DNA of 64,000 nucleotides from assembly GCF_009856415.1 (NCBI RefSeq), contig NZ_WMEZ01000005.1, forward strand, positions 124,001 through 188,000. Direction: 5' to 3'. The notes under the pieces were generated by a model that was not told the origin of the DNA, made no database searches, and saw nothing but the letters and a program-made list of their open reading frames with translations. Source of the DNA: Halobacillus litoralis (lineage in GTDB: Bacteria; Bacillota; Bacilli; Bacillales; Halobacillaceae). Position numbers and translations under genes: made by a program. Below, piece after piece: positions 62,140 through 64,000 of this stretch. Every line of letters starts with the position of its first letter. The first letter of the stretch is position 1.

Positions 62140-63792
62140 TTAAAAGGCACCTGATCCGCCACCACCGCCACCGACTCCTGCGCCGCCACCTCCGGCACTA
62201 ATGCCCCCTGTAGAGGCAGAAACAGAGGCGTGAGCACCTGCCCTTTCAAAGCTCGTTTGCACCGCTACGCTGAGAGCCAGGAACATGATCCAGTCATCAC
62301 TAGAGTTCGATAGGGGAGCAGGGGTGTTATGGGATAGGTTTCGTTTTCTCATTCCGACCTGGTAAAGAAGGGCGAGGATTTGGTCTTCTTTTTCCCACTC
62401 TTTCCATTGATCGCTGATTTTTAATGGTTTTAATTCTTCTTTCAATTTGCGTCCTTCCACGTTCAGAGGTCGGTAACCGATGCTGAAGCTGAGGAAAAAG
62501 GTGAAAAGCAGAATAGAAAAAAACATCCATAGGAACAGGTCATAAAACGGGAACAAAACGATGAATGGAAGCGTCGTAAAGGCAGCTGCACCTGCTACCC
62601 AGCGAGGGCTGTGTGCTGTTTCCCTGACATCGTACTCGCGAAATTCCTGTTTGACTTTCTCCTGCCATGCACTTAGATTCAATTGATACTTCTCGTGATT
62701 GGCCTTTTCCTCTGCATAGGCTTCGATGTCTTCTAAATGAAGATATTCTGAATCTGCAATCTCATCAAAAAGCCATTCAATCAATCGTTGTTCGTGTGGA
62801 TAATCGGTTTGTCGATGACTCAGTTTAAACTCTTGTTCGGATATCTTTTCGATATTCCCCTTACGTACCAGGTCCAACAGAGCAGCTGTCAATGCAGATA
62901 TCGGCAACTGTCCATGATTGGTAAAAAGCATCATCGCAGGCAGACTCATCTTTTCTTTAGGAAAGCTGCCCGTACTGCTTTTTTGCCTTTTTGCTTCCCG
63001 CACAGTTTCATGCCTTTTACGGAGGGCATAGATGACCAGCACCGCCGCTACGAGAATGAGAGCACTATGAAAATAAACGGCAAAGTTATCCCAAAAGTTT
63101 CTCGCTTCTGCTCTTGCTGCTATGGTTTGTTCCAATTGTACTTGATCTTCTTGAATCTCTTTTAACATGGGTTCAAAACTCGTGACAGGTGCCTCAGAAA
63201 AGAGAGAAGCTTCATAGGCGACGCGGATATCTCCATTCGTTCCATCGCTGACTTTACCTAAATCAAAGATGACTTTTCCGTCCGAGGTCGTTGTTTCTGT
63301 ATCGTAAGCAGCATCAAATCCGTAAGCGGCCAAAACTTCCGCAGGTTCCGGAGGTTCAACCGTAATCGTTAGGTTCTCGTAGGTCGATTCATTACTTTTA
63401 TCAAAAAATGGCCAATAGAACTGACCGACATCCTCAAACACTTCGACACCACCGTTGATTGTGTAATAAAGGTCGATGGTTACGGTTTCATCCGAGCCGC
63501 TCCGGTAGATTTTATAGAGGTTATCCTCTTGTTCAACGGGAAGCTCTGAACCGTTTTCAGTAGCCTTTACACCTGTAATGGAAGAGGTCTCTTTCGGGAT
63601 AAGCGTACGGGTGATGCCGTTAAAATCATCGTTGAATTCATACGTGTGCGTTTCTTTCACATCCACGGACCCATCTGACTTCAGGTTCGCATGGATATTC
63701 GTTTCTTCGATCGTAAACTCAACCGCAAATACTTGGATGGGGATGAATAAAAGAAGGGTAAACAAAAACACGCTCCATATTATTTTCTTCAT
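62140..63792 (-). CDS. DUF2207 membrane protein with glycine-rich tail
   Basis: A 550-residue protein. A signal peptide is followed by an extracytoplasmic beta-rich DUF2207 domain (to about 225), a transmembrane helix (about 237-257), a cytoplasmic region, two more helices (about 400-440) and a Gly/Ser/Ala tail ending G-G-G-G-G-G-S-G-A-F. This layout is typical of DUF2207 proteins, whose role is unknown; a wall or surface function is plausible. AGGTGA precedes the ATG. Confidence 0.88.
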   Translation of the reverse strand: MKKIIWSVFLFTLLLFIPIQVFAVEFTIEETNIHANLKSDGSVDVKETHTYEFNDDFNGITRTLIPKETSSITGVKATENGSELPVEQEDNLYKIYRSGSDETVTIDLYYTINGGVEVFEDVGQFYWPFFDKSNESTYENLTITVEPPEPAEVLAAYGFDAAYDTETTTSDGKVIFDLGKVSDGTNGDIRVAYEASLFSEAPVTSFEPMLKEIQEDQVQLEQTIAARAEARNFWDNFAVYFHSALILVAAVLVIYALRKRHETVREAKRQKSSTGSFPKEKMSLPAMMLFTNHGQLPISALTAALLDLVRKGNIEKISEQEFKLSHRQTDYPHEQRLIEWLFDEIADSEYLHLEDIEAYAEEKANHEKYQLNLSAWQEKVKQEFREYDVRETAHSPRWVAGAAAFTTLPFIVLFPFYDLFLWMFFSILLFTFFLSFSIGYRPLNVEGRKLKEELKPLKISDQWKEWEKEDQILALLYQVGMRKRNLSHNTPAPLSNSSDDWIMFLALSVAVQTSFERAGAHASVSASTGGISAGGGGAGVGGGGGGSGAF

Positions 63793-64000
63793 TTACGTCA
63801 CCTGCTTTCCTTATCCTTTACGTGTCATTTCAATGAAAGGTTTCATAGAAAAGTTCATCCGAAGGTTTTTCAAGACTGATTCCTTCAGTAAACGGAAGGG
63901 GGTAGTTTTCATATTTCTTCTAAGGGAAAAGGATGTAGTGTACAATAGATGCTACTGGCGTTTTGTGTGTATTTTTTTTCAAAAGGTCACACGAGAATAG
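63793..64000. other. Intergenic end of window
   Basis: A promoter-like TACAAT (near 63939) points rightwards toward a gene outside the window. I see no convincing coding start or RNA here. Confidence 0.4.

Noticed and set aside
63578-64000. Plus-strand frame running to the window end
   Set aside because: It overlaps the DUF2207 gene start antisense, is Phe/Arg-rich and lacks a ribosome binding site.

Overview
The window looks like chromosomal DNA from a spore-forming, salt-tolerant low-GC Gram-positive, most likely a Halobacillus/Pontibacillus-type member of the Bacillaceae. The evidence is strong AGGAGG ribosome binding sites with ATG, GTG and TTG starts, Bacillus-type families (DUF2187, CwlJ, YuiD, DUF4317, YdhK, YjcD, CspB), small spore-type proteins, Firmicute lipoprotein signals, unusually acidic proteins and several cation antiporters. 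I saw no rRNA, tRNA, prophage, insertion sequence or CRISPR array.

Layout. 1-3000: a DUF2187 gene, then three paralogous copies of a roughly 430-nt structured RNA gene around a polyphosphate kinase 2 gene. Each copy has its own cre-like operator, extended -10 promoter, 24-bp closing helix and intrinsic terminator. 3000-9300: CaCA exchanger, catalase-peroxidase KatG with a PerR-like box, an unknown membrane protein and a YdhK lipoprotein. 9500-15900: a copper cluster of SHOCT protein, multicopper oxidase, CopB ATPase, histidine kinase and response regulator, then a CsoR-type operator and a Csp3-type copper storage protein. 16000-32400: Na+/H+ antiporter, methyltransferase, DUF4317, YjcD helicase, an alkaline phosphatase with a C-terminal LADTS sorting signal next to its own class D sortase, homocysteine methyltransferase, S9 peptidase, acyl-reductase-like SDR, SEC-C protein and an M14 carboxypeptidase.

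32400-50000: PAP2, CwlJ, DUF5995, YuiD, DUF3231, an amino-acid (cystine-type) ABC importer, a very large GNAT fusion protein paired with an amidohydrolase, SelO, a MarR/pirin pair sharing an operator motif, an Eis-type acetyltransferase, a solitary JetD-N-terminal-like small protein and a cold-shock gene with a long leader. 50000-64000: an ATP-grasp ligase operon with a putative Cys-His-Asn hydrolase, a DUF1232 protein, a stand-alone Z1-type SF2 helicase, an MHYT-PAS-GGDEF-EAL protein, a long palindromic element, a MerR-methyltransferase fusion with a typical 19-bp-spacer promoter, a NUDIX hydrolase, a SurA-like lipoprotein and a DUF2207 membrane protein.

The best candidate for something undescribed is the triplicated RNA family: compensatory base changes between copies, precisely conserved promoter/operator spacing and an internal alternative pairing all point to a regulated structured RNA. 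Second-line candidates are the ATP-grasp/Cys-hydrolase operon, the solitary Z1 helicase, the GNAT giant fusion, and four intergenic tandem repeats of unrelated sequence that all share a 20-21 bp period. All product names rest on reading the sequence by eye; no database search was possible.
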